Assembly: GCA_022361035.1 (NCBI GenBank)
Contig: JAKSBP010000171.1
Location: 1 to 37,013 of the forward strand
Length of the DNA stretch: 37,013 nucleotides
From: Clostridia bacterium
Lineage (GTDB): Bacteria; Bacillota; Clostridia; Peptostreptococcales; Caminicellaceae
Direction of reading: 5' to 3'
Numbering within the stretch: the first letter of the stretch is position 1; each line of letters begins with the position of its first letter. This document shows, piece after piece, positions 15,602 through 23,904 of the stretch. Below the pieces are notes generated by a model. The model did not search any database. It was given only the letters and a program-made list of their open reading frames with translations, and was not told the origin of the DNA. The translations under genes and the position numbers were made by a program.

Positions 15602-16791
15602 ATGTTTAAAAAAGTTTTAGCTATGTTACTAGTTTTAACATTAGCAATTGGTTTGGCTGCATGTGGTCAAGAGCCGGCTGCAAAGGAGGAAGCAACTGAA
15701 CAGCCATCTGAACCAGCGAAGGAAGAGGCGAAGGATGAAGGAAAGGCAGAAATTGGAAGATAGGTATCATGACTGGTACTGTTGTCCAGAATGAGGAAGA
15801 GTATAGGGCAGCACAGAATGTATTAGCCAAGTATGGTGAGGAGCATATTATAACAATGACTTATCCACCTAAATTTATGGATGAGCAAGAAACTACAATT
15901 TCGAATGTAGTTAGTATGGCCTCAGATCCAGATGTAAAAGCAATAGTTATATGTCAAGCTGTTCCTGGAAGTGGAGCGGCTATAGATAAGGCTAGAGAAA
16001 TTAGAGATGATATCTTATATATTGTAGGTACACCTGGGGAAGACCCTAAATTAATTTCTTCTAAGGCCGATGTTGTATTCCAATCCGATGAGTTGGCAAT
16101 GGGTGTTGCAGTTCCTGAGCAAGCTAAAAAGCAAGGTGCTAAAAAGTTTGTTCACTATTCTTTCCCAAGACATATGTCTTATCCACTCTTATCAGCAAGA
16201 AGAGATATAATGGAGGAAACCTGTGAAAAAATAGGTTTAGAATTTATAGATGCAACAGCTCCTGATCCAACTGGTGATGCTGGTGTTCCAGGTGCTCAAC
16301 AATTTATTTTCGAGGATGTACCAAGAAAGGTAGAAAGATATGGTAAGGATACTGCATTTTTTAGTACCAATTGTTCAATGCAAGTACCCCTTATAAAATC
16401 AGCATTAGACGAAGGTGCTATATATCCACAGCCCTGTTGTCCTTCTCCGTTCCATGGATTCCCAGCAGCATTATCAATAGAAATCCCTGAGGATAAAAAG
16501 GGTGATATTGACTTTACTGTAGAACAAGTTACAGCTAAAATAGCTGAAAAGGGTGGAACTGGTAGATTTTCCACATGGCCAGTGCCTGTGGCTATGATGT
16601 TTATAGAAGCCGGTGCTGAGTATGCTAAAGCATACATTGATGGAGAAACTAATGGTAAAGTAGACGTAGATGTAATCAAAGAAAAGTTTTCCGATTATGC
16701 AAAGGTTGATGTTAAAGTAAATATGTTAAGTGAAGATGGTGAGCAATACGATAATTATTTTACTGTATTATTAGATTTCCTTAACTTCTAA
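15602..16791 (+). CDS. Substrate-binding lipoprotein (DUF3798-like), frameshifted
   Basis: Extracytoplasmic binding component of the ABC transporter encoded downstream. The true start is ATG 15602 with AGAGGGGG upstream: a lipoprotein signal (MFKKVLAMLLVLTLAIGLAACG, lipobox Cys at 21) and an Ala/Glu/Pro/Lys-rich linker. This frame ends at TAG 15761-15763, while the mature domain continues in another frame from about 15755. GGAAGATAGG lacks one A compared with the GGAAAGATAGG needed to read AEIGKIGIMTGTVVQ. The domain has the periplasmic-binding fold pattern (PDVKAIVICQAVPG, YIVGTPGEDP), which I associate with DUF3798 at moderate confidence. Either a real inactivation or a one-base sequence error; the rest of the frame and the operon look intact, favouring error or a very recent change. 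Confidence 0.75.
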
Positions 16792-16824
16792 TAAATGCTT
16801 AAAAATCCATAACAAGTTTATGTA

Positions 16825-16852
16825 AGGTTGCCCTTGGGCAGCCTTGCATTAT
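16825..16852 (+). terminator. Intercistronic hairpin after the binding lipoprotein
   Basis: AGGTTGCCC pairs with GGGCAGCCTT (one wobble) followed by GCATTATTATT. The poor T tract suggests partial termination or 3'-end protection, which in ABC operons raises the amount of binding protein relative to the membrane subunits. Confidence 0.5.
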
Positions 16853-16881
16853 TATTAAACTAATAAGGGTGGTGAAAGTAG

Positions 16882-18486
16882 ATGCAGGAAGAATACACAC
16901 TACAGATGGAGAATATTGAAAAGGAGTATTTTGGAAATAGGGTGCTAAAGGGTGTTAATATATCTGTTAAGCCTGGAGAAATACATGCTTTATTAGGGGA
17001 AAATGGAGCAGGTAAATCAACTCTAATGAATATACTATTTGGTATGCCTGTAATTCATTCTACTGGAGGGTTTGGTGGAGAAGTTTCAATATGTGGAGAA
17101 AAAATAAACATACAATCTCCAAAGGAAGCAATGGAAAAAGGTATTGGAATGGTTCATCAAGAGTTCATGCTTATTCCTGGTTTTACATTAACTGAAAATA
17201 TAAAGCTAAATAGAGAGAGACTTAAGGGCAATATTATAAGTAGACTGTTTAAAAAGGATAGTCATAAATTTTTAGATTATAAAGAAATGAATAGGGATTC
17301 TAGAAGGTCCTTAGACATGCTTGGGATTGGCATAGAGGAGTGGGTAACCGTTGCTGGACTTCCAGTTGGATATATGCAATTTATAGAGATTGCCCGGGAA
17401 ATTGACAAAAGCAACATAAAAATTTTAGTATTTGATGAACCTACAGCAGTTCTTGCTGAAAGTGAAGCCAATAATTTACTTAAAGCTATGAAAAAATTAG
17501 CAAAGACCGGCATAGCTATTCTTTTTATTACCCATAGATTAGATGAGGTTATGTATGCGGCTGATAATGTTACTATATTAAGAGATGGTGAGCTAGTTGC
17601 CACTAGAAAAAAAGAGGATACAAATGTATTAGAGCTTGCTGAACTTATGGTTGGTAGAAAGGTAGAGGTTAGCAATAAAGCTGAAGAAGAATCCAGGAAA
17701 CATAAAGAAGTTATGCTTTCGATAAAAGGTCTAAAGGTTAATATGCCAGGGGAAGAGGTCAAAGGAATAGATTTGGATATTAGAAATGGTGAAATAATCG
17801 GTATAGGTGGTTTGGCTGGCCAAGGTAAGATTGGTATTGCCAATGGATTAATGGGATTATACGAAACCACTGGTGAAATAATTTTAAGAGGGGAAAAACT
17901 TAAGCTCAATGATACAAAAGAATCGTTGACAAAAGGGCTGGCCTTTGTTTCAGAAGATAGAAGGGGTGTAGGTTTGCTTCTTGAATCCTCTATTGAGCAT
18001 AATGTTACCATTACTGCTTTGCAAATAAAAGGTAAGTTTTTAAATAGATATGGAATATTTAATCAAATTGATAGTAAAAAAATTAGAGAACATTCCCTGA
18101 AGATGATAGAGGACCTAGATATAAGATGTACAGATCCACAGCAGCTTACAAAAAGGTTAAGTGGAGGTAATCAGCAAAAGGTTTGTATAGCAAGGGCTTT
18201 GACCTTACAACCAGATGTTTTGCTAGTATCGGAACCAACTAGGGGGATAGATATTGGTGCAAAAAAATTGGTATTAGATCTATTGGTGCAATTAAATAAA
18301 GAGTTGGGAATGACTATAATAATGACATCAAGTGAATTAGCAGAGTTAAGATCAATTTGTGATAGAATAGCTATTATAACAGAAGGCAGGGTTGAAGGAA
18401 TCCTTAGACCTGGGGATAGTGATAGAGACTTTGGATTAATGATGGCTGGAGAATATCATAAAATACATGGTAAGGAGGCAATATAA
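16882..18486 (+). CDS. ABC transporter ATP-binding protein with two ABC domains
   Basis: Tandem-cassette ATPase of the ribose/galactose/nucleoside importer type (RbsA, MglA, NupO), 534 residues. Domain 1: Walker A GENGAGKST (39-47), Q-loop MVHQEFML, Walker B ILVFDEPTAVL. Its signature reads PVGYMQFIEIAREI rather than LSGGQ, as is common in this group. Domain 2: degenerate Walker A GGLAGQGKIG, signature LSGGNQQK (about 427), Walker B VLLVSEPTRGID. No membrane segments. It sits between the binding lipoprotein and two permeases, and its stop is directly followed by the first permease ATG, so translation is probably coupled. Substrate not evident. Confidence 0.9.
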   Translation: MQEEYTLQMENIEKEYFGNRVLKGVNISVKPGEIHALLGENGAGKSTLMNILFGMPVIHSTGGFGGEVSICGEKINIQSPKEAMEKGIGMVHQEFMLIPGFTLTENIKLNRERLKGNIISRLFKKDSHKFLDYKEMNRDSRRSLDMLGIGIEEWVTVAGLPVGYMQFIEIAREIDKSNIKILVFDEPTAVLAESEANNLLKAMKKLAKTGIAILFITHRLDEVMYAADNVTILRDGELVATRKKEDTNVLELAELMVGRKVEVSNKAEEESRKHKEVMLSIKGLKVNMPGEEVKGIDLDIRNGEIIGIGGLAGQGKIGIANGLMGLYETTGEIILRGEKLKLNDTKESLTKGLAFVSEDRRGVGLLLESSIEHNVTITALQIKGKFLNRYGIFNQIDSKKIREHSLKMIEDLDIRCTDPQQLTKRLSGGNQQKVCIARALTLQPDVLLVSEPTRGIDIGAKKLVLDLLVQLNKELGMTIIMTSSELAELRSICDRIAIITEGRVEGILRPGDSDRDFGLMMAGEYHKIHGKEAI

Positions 18487-19527
18487 ATGACTGAATCGAT
18501 AAAAGAATTTACTAGTAAATTCGGTCTTCCAAGGTTAATTATTACGGGATTCTTTATACTGATATGTATAATCTCAGTATTTGTAGGACTTCCCTTTGAT
18601 TCAATGCTGTCAGATATAATACGAAGATTCGGTATGTATGGAATATTAGTCTTAGCCATGGTACCTGCTATTCAGTCGGGCATAGGGCCAAATTTTGCAC
18701 TTCCTTTAGGGATACTGTGTGGCTTATTGGGTGGAATGATAAGTATGGAACTGGGATTTGTGGATGCCATGGGATTTTGGAGTGCAATAATTATTTCACT
18801 ACCATTTGCAATTATAACTGGATGGCTTTATGGTTTGATGCTTAATAAGATAAAGGGTTCTGAAATGCTAGTTGCTACTTATATGGGATTCTCAGCAGTT
18901 GCCTTCATGTGTATAATGTGGATTCTCCTACCCTTTAAACATCCTGAAATGGTATGGCCTATTGGTAGAGGTTTAAGGGTGACGGTTTCCTTGGATTCTA
19001 CCTATGCTCAGATACTAAATAAATTTTGGGCCTTTGAGATTGGAGGCGTAAACATTCCAACTGGATTATTACTATTTTTTCTAGGTTCATGTTTAGTGGT
19101 TTGGTTATTTACGAGAAGTAAGATAGGGATAGCAATGAAAGCTGCAGGGGATAATCCCAAGTTTGCTGTGGCTTCTGGTATAAATGTTGATAGATGCAGA
19201 ATTATTGGAACAACTTTATCAACTATACTTGGGGCTTTAGGAATAATTGTGTATGCACAAAGCTTTGGATTCTTTCAACTATATATGGCACCTCAATTCA
19301 TGGCATTTGGTGCAGTAGCTGCCATTTTAATTGGAGGAGCATCTGCGAAAAGGGCTAAAATTTCCCATGTGATTTTAGGAGTTTTTCTATTTCAAGGTAT
19401 GCTAACAGTAGCTCTTCCCGTGGCAAATGAATTAATTAAAGAAGGAAGTCTATCTGAAGTGCTTAGGTTCATAGTTCAAAATGGAATAATTCTTTATGCA
19501 TTGACTCAGGTAGGGGGAGGCGAATAA
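18487..19527 (+). CDS. ABC transporter permease (BPD_transp_2 type), first
   Basis: Integral membrane subunit of 346 residues with about eight to ten hydrophobic helices. The cytoplasmic coupling segment reads AMKAAGDNPKFAVASGINVD, characteristic of ribose/nucleoside-type permeases, followed by LSTILGALGIIVYAQ and an ILIGGASAKRAK loop near the end. ATG immediately follows the ATPase stop; TAAGGAGG lies 10 nt upstream. It pairs with the next gene to form the channel. Confidence 0.9.
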   Translation: MTESIKEFTSKFGLPRLIITGFFILICIISVFVGLPFDSMLSDIIRRFGMYGILVLAMVPAIQSGIGPNFALPLGILCGLLGGMISMELGFVDAMGFWSAIIISLPFAIITGWLYGLMLNKIKGSEMLVATYMGFSAVAFMCIMWILLPFKHPEMVWPIGRGLRVTVSLDSTYAQILNKFWAFEIGGVNIPTGLLLFFLGSCLVVWLFTRSKIGIAMKAAGDNPKFAVASGINVDRCRIIGTTLSTILGALGIIVYAQSFGFFQLYMAPQFMAFGAVAAILIGGASAKRAKISHVILGVFLFQGMLTVALPVANELIKEGSLSEVLRFIVQNGIILYALTQVGGGE

Positions 19528-19528
19528 T

Positions 19529-20848
19529 ATGGCAGAAACCAATAACGAACAGATCACAAAAGAAGATATTAAAGAATTGAATCCATCATTTAATGTAAAA
19601 AGCTTTTTTCAAGATAATATCGTCACAATTCTATTCGTTTTTATATGTATTCTTGGAGTGCAATTATCTAAACTACCCTTGTTTTTTATAGCTAATGAAT
19701 TATTAGTAAGGATTACAAGAAATTCTTTTTTAGTTCTTGCTCTGATAATTCCTGTATTAGCAGGGATGGGACTTAATTTTAGTATAGTTATAGGTGCTAT
19801 GGCGGCGCAGATTTCTATAATTATAGTTACTCACTGGGGTGTAACAGGAGTTCCTGGATTTTTACTGTGTGCCTTTTTATCATTTCCCTTAGCAGTACTA
19901 TTTGGTAATTTAATAGGCAGATTGTTAAATAAGACAAAGGGACAAGAAATGATTACTAGTATGATAGCTAGTTTCTTTGCAAATGGCCTATATCAATTAT
20001 TATTTCTGTTTTTAGTAGGGAAGATAATACCTGTAAATAATCCCATTCTGATATTAAGTAAGGGTGTGGGAGTAAGAAATACCATTGACTTATCTAGGAA
20101 TGGGGGAATTAAGTATGCACTAGATAATATCTTAAAGGTTCCTATATTTAATGTGTTTATGGGTGTAGGAATTATAATAATAATATATGGAGTATGCAAA
20201 CTTTATTTGGGCAATAGATATGGATTTAAGCGGATTAGTAGAGTTAAACAGATATCTATATTAATACTTGGATTAATAGTTTTTATAACTGGTTATATTT
20301 TTACTTTTTCTGAAGATCTACCTAATAACTTAAGAATGTTAACTAACTTAAAACTACCTGTGGTTACTTCTTTGACGGTTATAGTTTTATGTCTATTTAA
20401 TTTTATAATTGTTAAGACTAAGCTTGGTCAAGATTTTAGAACCGTTGGTCAAGATAAGCATATTGCATCTGTTTCTGGTATAAATGTTGATAGGACTAGA
20501 ATAATTGCTGTAACCATATCTACAGTATTGGCTGCTTGGGGACAATTGATTTTTCTACAAAATATTGGTACACTAAATACCTATGGGAGCCATGTACAAA
20601 TAGCAACCTTTGCTATAGCTGCAATCCTTATAGGTGGAGCATCTGTTTCAAAGGCTACAATAGGTCAAGCATTACTTGGAGTAGTGCTATTCCATACATT
20701 GTTTATTGTTTCCCCTAAGGCAGCAAAGGAATTATTTGGGGATGCTCAAATAGGTGAATTTTTTAGAAATTTTGTTGCCTATGGGGTAATAGGGGTATCA
20801 TTGGGACTTCATGCGTGGAAGAAGACATTAAAAAGAACGAAGAAATAA
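19529..20848 (+). CDS. ABC transporter permease (BPD_transp_2 type), second
   Basis: Second membrane subunit, 439 residues, about 90 longer than its partner owing to an N-terminal cytoplasmic lead and an inserted loop with two extra hydrophobic stretches (about 210-285). It keeps the coupling segment (TVGQDKHIASVSGINVDRTR) and the AAILIGGASVSKAT loop. ATG at 19529 follows the previous stop by one base, with GGGGGAGG upstream. Two different permeases plus one double ATPase is the usual layout of BMP/nucleoside-like importers. Confidence 0.9.
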   Translation: MAETNNEQITKEDIKELNPSFNVKSFFQDNIVTILFVFICILGVQLSKLPLFFIANELLVRITRNSFLVLALIIPVLAGMGLNFSIVIGAMAAQISIIIVTHWGVTGVPGFLLCAFLSFPLAVLFGNLIGRLLNKTKGQEMITSMIASFFANGLYQLLFLFLVGKIIPVNNPILILSKGVGVRNTIDLSRNGGIKYALDNILKVPIFNVFMGVGIIIIIYGVCKLYLGNRYGFKRISRVKQISILILGLIVFITGYIFTFSEDLPNNLRMLTNLKLPVVTSLTVIVLCLFNFIIVKTKLGQDFRTVGQDKHIASVSGINVDRTRIIAVTISTVLAAWGQLIFLQNIGTLNTYGSHVQIATFAIAAILIGGASVSKATIGQALLGVVLFHTLFIVSPKAAKELFGDAQIGEFFRNFVAYGVIGVSLGLHAWKKTLKRTKK

Positions 20849-20907
20849 ACTTTAAAAATATATTGACATGTGTTGAAACTAATGATAAACTAAGTCAGGA
20901 ATAAGAA

Positions 20908-21024
20908 GTGGAAATCGACACATATTATAATAAAGTAGAAGCATTCGTTTCTCACCTTATGACAGGAGTTATAGGGTTAATATGGCCAGTTTGTATAGTA
21001 GTTTATTTATTGTATAGATTGTAA
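20908..21024 (+). CDS. Small membrane protein, 38 residues
   Basis: GTG at 20908, preceded by CAGGA at 8 nt, opens a frame encoding a polar N-terminus (MEIDTYYNKVEAFVSHLMTG) and one hydrophobic helix (VIGLIWPVCIVVYLLYRL), then TAA at 21022. A strong terminator begins 13 nt later and none lies between it and the permease gene, so it would be the last gene of the ABC operon. One membrane helix; I recognise no family. An accessory subunit of the transporter is a plausible but untested idea. Confidence 0.5.
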   Translation: MEIDTYYNKVEAFVSHLMTGVIGLIWPVCIVVYLLYRL

Positions 21025-21036
21025 TTCTTTGGCTAT

Positions 21037-21067
21037 AAGACGAATGTGAAAACATTCGTCTTTTGTT
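21037..21067 (+). terminator. Terminator of the ABC transporter operon
   Basis: AAGACGAATG pairs perfectly with CATTCGTCTT around TGAAAA, followed by TTGTTTTA. Confidence 0.88.
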
Positions 21068-21080
21068 TTATAGATACTTA

Positions 21081-21147
21081 GGGGTCATTTCACAAAGTGA
21101 AATCTAATCAGAACCAAGGGACTAAGGACCCTTGAAGCTTTATTGAT
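21081..21147 (+). promoter_or_regulatory. Unidentified leader RNA motif upstream of infC
   Basis: It shares with 29796-29871 (upstream of zapA) a small hairpin TTTC...GAAA, then TCTRAYCARAA, AAGGGRCTA, and an end resembling CCTTKAAGYTTTTATTGA. AAGGG/CCCTT can form a second hairpin. It ends about 20 nt before the infC ribosome binding site. I do not match it to a riboswitch family I know. It may be an L20-type or other autogenous control element for infC-rpmI-rplT, though presence before zapA argues for a broader role. Confidence 0.5.
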
Positions 21148-21181
21148 TATGTTATTGTATAATATTAGGAGGTGGACAACT

Positions 21182-21691
21182 ATTAAAAACAAGCAGGAAA
21201 TTAATGAATCAATAAGAGATCGTGAGATAAGACTTATTGACTCAAATGGGGACCAGTTGGGAATAGTTTCATCAAAAAAAGCCCTTGAAATGGCTGTAGA
21301 GAGAAAGCTTGATTTGGTGAAGATAGCTCCAAACGCAAAACCGCCAGTGTGTAAAATTATGGACTTTGGCAAATATAAGTATGAACAAGCTAAGAGAGAA
21401 AAGGAAGCTAAGAAGAAGCAAAAAATAATTAATGTAAAAGAAGTGAGATTAAGCCTTAATATAGAAGAACACGACTTAAATACAAAGGCGAATAGAGCAA
21501 TTAAGTTTTTAGAAAAAGGCGATAAAGTAAAGGTTTCTTTAAGATTCAAAGGAAGAGAGCTAGGCCATACTTATTTAGGAGTAGATGTTTTAAATAAATT
21601 TTTCTCTATAGTTTCTGAAGCAGGTTCTATGGAGAAAAAGCCTAAAATGGAAGGTAGAAGCATGATAATGATATTAGCTCCAAAAAACTAG
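21182..21691 (+). CDS. infC: Translation initiation factor IF-3
   Basis: Binds the 30S subunit, blocks 50S joining and checks the start codon. The start is ATT at 21182, with AGGAGGTGG 6-9 nt upstream; this gives 169 residues beginning [20 protein letters not shown], the normal IF-3 N-terminus. Upstream in-frame ATGs lie before the ribosome binding site and would add non-family residues. AUU starts are known for infC and allow autoregulation, because IF-3 itself rejects AUU. An N-domain (about 5-75, [19 protein letters not shown]), a Lys-rich linker, and a C-domain with [12 protein letters not shown] and KMEGRSM. First gene of infC-rpmI-rplT. Confidence 0.96.
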   Translation: MKNKQEINESIRDREIRLIDSNGDQLGIVSSKKALEMAVERKLDLVKIAPNAKPPVCKIMDFGKYKYEQAKREKEAKKKQKIINVKEVRLSLNIEEHDLNTKANRAIKFLEKGDKVKVSLRFKGRELGHTYLGVDVLNKFFSIVSEAGSMEKKPKMEGRSMIMILAPKN

Positions 21692-21719
21692 TAATAGGAT
21701 GCTGAAGGGAGGAATAACA

Positions 21720-21917
21720 ATGCCTAAAATGAAGACTCATAAAGGTGCCGCTAAAAGATTAAAAGTAACGGGTACAGGAAAAGTTAAGAGGAAAAAGGCT
21801 TATAAAAGCCATATTTTAACTAAAAAATCGGCTAAAAGAAAAAGAAATCTACGTAAATCTACGTTAGTTTCTGATGGTGATTATAAGAGAATTAAAACAC
21901 TTATTCCATATCTATAA
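21720..21917 (+). CDS. rpmI: 50S ribosomal protein L35
   Basis: A 65-residue, highly basic protein with the L35 opening [23 protein letters not shown] at 21720 has GGGAGG 8 nt upstream; ATG 21699 would add seven residues that include this site. Between infC (28 nt) and rplT (33 nt), the conserved order. Confidence 0.97.
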   Translation: MPKMKTHKGAAKRLKVTGTGKVKRKKAYKSHILTKKSAKRKRNLRKSTLVSDGDYKRIKTLIPYL

Positions 21918-21950
21918 ATTCTAGTATAAAAGCAAAGGAGGTAGAAAGAA

Positions 21951-22310
21951 ATGGCAAGGGTAAAAAAAGCTGTAAACGCTAAGAAAAAACATAAGAAGAT
22001 ATTAAAGCTTGCTAAAGGTTATTATGGTGCAAAAAGTAAGATTTTCAGGCCTGCTAATCAAGCAGTAATGAGATCTTTAAGATATGCTTACGTAGGACGT
22101 AAATTAAGAAAAAGGGACTTTAGAAAACTATGGATATCAAGAATTAATGCTGCAGCAAGAATGAATGATATCTCATATAGCAGACTTATCAATGGGTTAA
22201 AGCTTGCGGAGATAAATATAAATAGAAAAATGCTTTCTGAGATGGCTATACATGATGCAGAAGGATTTAAACAACTTGTAGATGTTGCAAAAGCTAAATT
22301 AAATGCATAA
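21951..22310 (+). CDS. rplT: 50S ribosomal protein L20
   Basis: 119 residues, the standard length. Binds 23S rRNA early in 50S assembly and, in Bacillus and E. coli, represses its own operon. Typical segments: [20 protein letters not shown] at the N-terminus and [16 protein letters not shown] in the middle. AAAGGAGG lies upstream. The stop is directly followed by the duplicated terminator hairpin at 22311. Confidence 0.97.
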   Translation: MARVKKAVNAKKKHKKILKLAKGYYGAKSKIFRPANQAVMRSLRYAYVGRKLRKRDFRKLWISRINAAARMNDISYSRLINGLKLAEININRKMLSEMAIHDAEGFKQLVDVAKAKLNA

Positions 22311-22430
22311 AATAGACTCCTGTGGAGTCTATTGAGGCTGTTGACAAATTTGAAATTTTTCATTATCGCTTATCATCTTGTTGACTTTGTCAACAATCTG
22401 AATAGACTCTCATAGAGTCTATTTTATTTA
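22311..22430. repeat. Terminator-bracketed repeat remnant after rplT
   Basis: Hairpin 1 (22311-22333: AATAGACTCC/GGAGTCTATT, loop TGT), a 67-nt element (22334-22400) and hairpin 2 (22401-22423: AATAGACTCT/AGAGTCTATT, loop CAT) with TTTTATTT behind it. The two hairpins differ by a C-G to T-A change at the closing pair. The element keeps one end (AGGCTGTTGACAAA) and the palindrome TTGTTGACTTTGTCAACAA (22378-22396) but lacks the centre and the other inner end seen at 7453-7573, so it is an internally deleted copy. It also ends the infC operon. Confidence 0.85.
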
Positions 22431-22527
22431 AAACCATAATAGCCCAAGTTTTGTTTAGGTTTTATGCTTTTAAAAAATAGATTAAAGTGGTATAATAAAC
22501 AGATAAAATTAAAAATATTCGATTGAG

Positions 22528-23892
22528 GTGATTACAATCGAAAGCAATAATCATATAAACAATTACAAATTGAATCCTGCACAAACATTAGTTCTAGGAT
22601 TTGCAAGCATAATATTAATTGGAGCCATATTGCTTAATCTCCCTATTGCTTCTCAAACGGGGGAGAGTGTAGGTTTTATAAATGCTATATTCACAGCAAC
22701 TTCAGCAGTTTGCGTAACGGGTCTGGTTGTTGTAGATACTGGTACATACTGGACTATGTTTGGAAAAACCGTAATATTACTGCTTATTCAAATCGGTGGC
22801 TTAGGTTTTATGACCATGGCTACTCTCGTATTTTTTATTATAGGTAAACGTATATCATTACGTGAAAGACTAATTATGCAGGAGGCTTTAAATCAGTTTA
22901 ACATTTCAGGGTTAGTAAGACTTACAAGGCATATTCTATTGACGACATTCATAATTGAAGGTATAGGAGCATTTTTTTTGTCGTTAAAATTTATACCACA
23001 ATATGGAATTGCAAAGGGTATATTCTTTGGTGTTTTCCACTCAATATCGGCATTTTGTAATGCAGGCTTTGACCTTATAGGTAATGGACGGAGTTTAACT
23101 CCCTATGTAGATGATACCTTAGTTAACGTCGTGTTATGGCTGCTCATTATTGTTGGGGGATTAGGATTTACAGTGATTATGGATTTACTTAAATTTAAGA
23201 AGTTTAGCAAATTAACATTACATACAAAGTTGGTCTTAAGCATTACTGGAATATTGATATTAACTGGATTTATTTTTATCTTTATTCTAGAATTTAATAA
23301 TCCTGACACTTTAAAAAATTTGACTATAAAAGGTAAATTTTTAGGTAGTATGTTTCAGGGTATAACACCTAGAACTGCTGGATTTAATACCTTGCCCATA
23401 GATAAACTAACTATGGCTTCAAAGTTTTTTATAATAATTCTAATGTTTATTGGAGGTTCACCTGGCTCTACGGCTGGAGGTATCAAAACCACTACAGCTG
23501 GAGTTTTAATTTTATCCATTGTTTCAATAATAAGAGCAAAAAGTGATACAGTAGTTTTTAATAGAAGGGTTGCTAAGGATCTAATAAATAGGGCATTAGC
23601 AATAGTGATGATTGGCGTATTATGGGTTTTAGTAGTTACAATGCTTCTTTCTATTACAGAAGCAAATCACGATTTTCTTGATATTTTCTTTGAGGTAGTT
23701 TCTGCCTTTGGTACTGTTGGACTTTCTTTAGGCATGACTTCAAATCTCAGTTTAATTGGTAAAATACTCATATCTATTACCATGTTCGCTGGAAGAATAG
23801 GTACCTTGACGCTAGTATTTGCCTTAGGAAGAAAGCAGAAGAATAGCAAGGGATTAATACGATATCCTGAAGGAAAAGTAATGGTTGGATAG
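22528..23892 (+). CDS. ktrB: Ktr/Trk potassium uptake membrane subunit
   Basis: K+ channel-like transporter of the Trk/Ktr/HKT superfamily, 454 residues, with four membrane-pore-membrane units. The selectivity-filter loops are SAVCVTGL, AFCNAGFDL, TPRTAGFNT and AFGTVGLS, each with the conserved Gly. LNPAQTLVLGFASIILIGAI begins the first helix. The start is unclear: GTG at 22528 lies inside GAGGTGAT, which looks like the ribosome binding site, and the best-spaced in-frame codon is ATC at 22537. Works with the KtrA regulator encoded 12 nt downstream. No c-di-AMP riboswitch was seen upstream. Confidence 0.94.
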   Translation: MITIESNNHINNYKLNPAQTLVLGFASIILIGAILLNLPIASQTGESVGFINAIFTATSAVCVTGLVVVDTGTYWTMFGKTVILLLIQIGGLGFMTMATLVFFIIGKRISLRERLIMQEALNQFNISGLVRLTRHILLTTFIIEGIGAFFLSLKFIPQYGIAKGIFFGVFHSISAFCNAGFDLIGNGRSLTPYVDDTLVNVVLWLLIIVGGLGFTVIMDLLKFKKFSKLTLHTKLVLSITGILILTGFIFIFILEFNNPDTLKNLTIKGKFLGSMFQGITPRTAGFNTLPIDKLTMASKFFIIILMFIGGSPGSTAGGIKTTTAGVLILSIVSIIRAKSDTVVFNRRVAKDLINRALAIVMIGVLWVLVVTMLLSITEANHDFLDIFFEVVSAFGTVGLSLGMTSNLSLIGKILISITMFAGRIGTLTLVFALGRKQKNSKGLIRYPEGKVMVG

Positions 23893-23904
23893 AGGGGAGG
23901 CTAT

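Noticed and set aside
17277..18011. 244-residue minus-strand frame inside the ABC ATPase gene
   Set aside because: It is antisense to a gene with clear Walker and signature motifs, and has the low-complexity composition of a shadow frame.
22428..22527. c-di-AMP riboswitch upstream of ktrB
   Set aside because: Only about 100 nt are available after the repeat and none of the ydaO landmarks are present.
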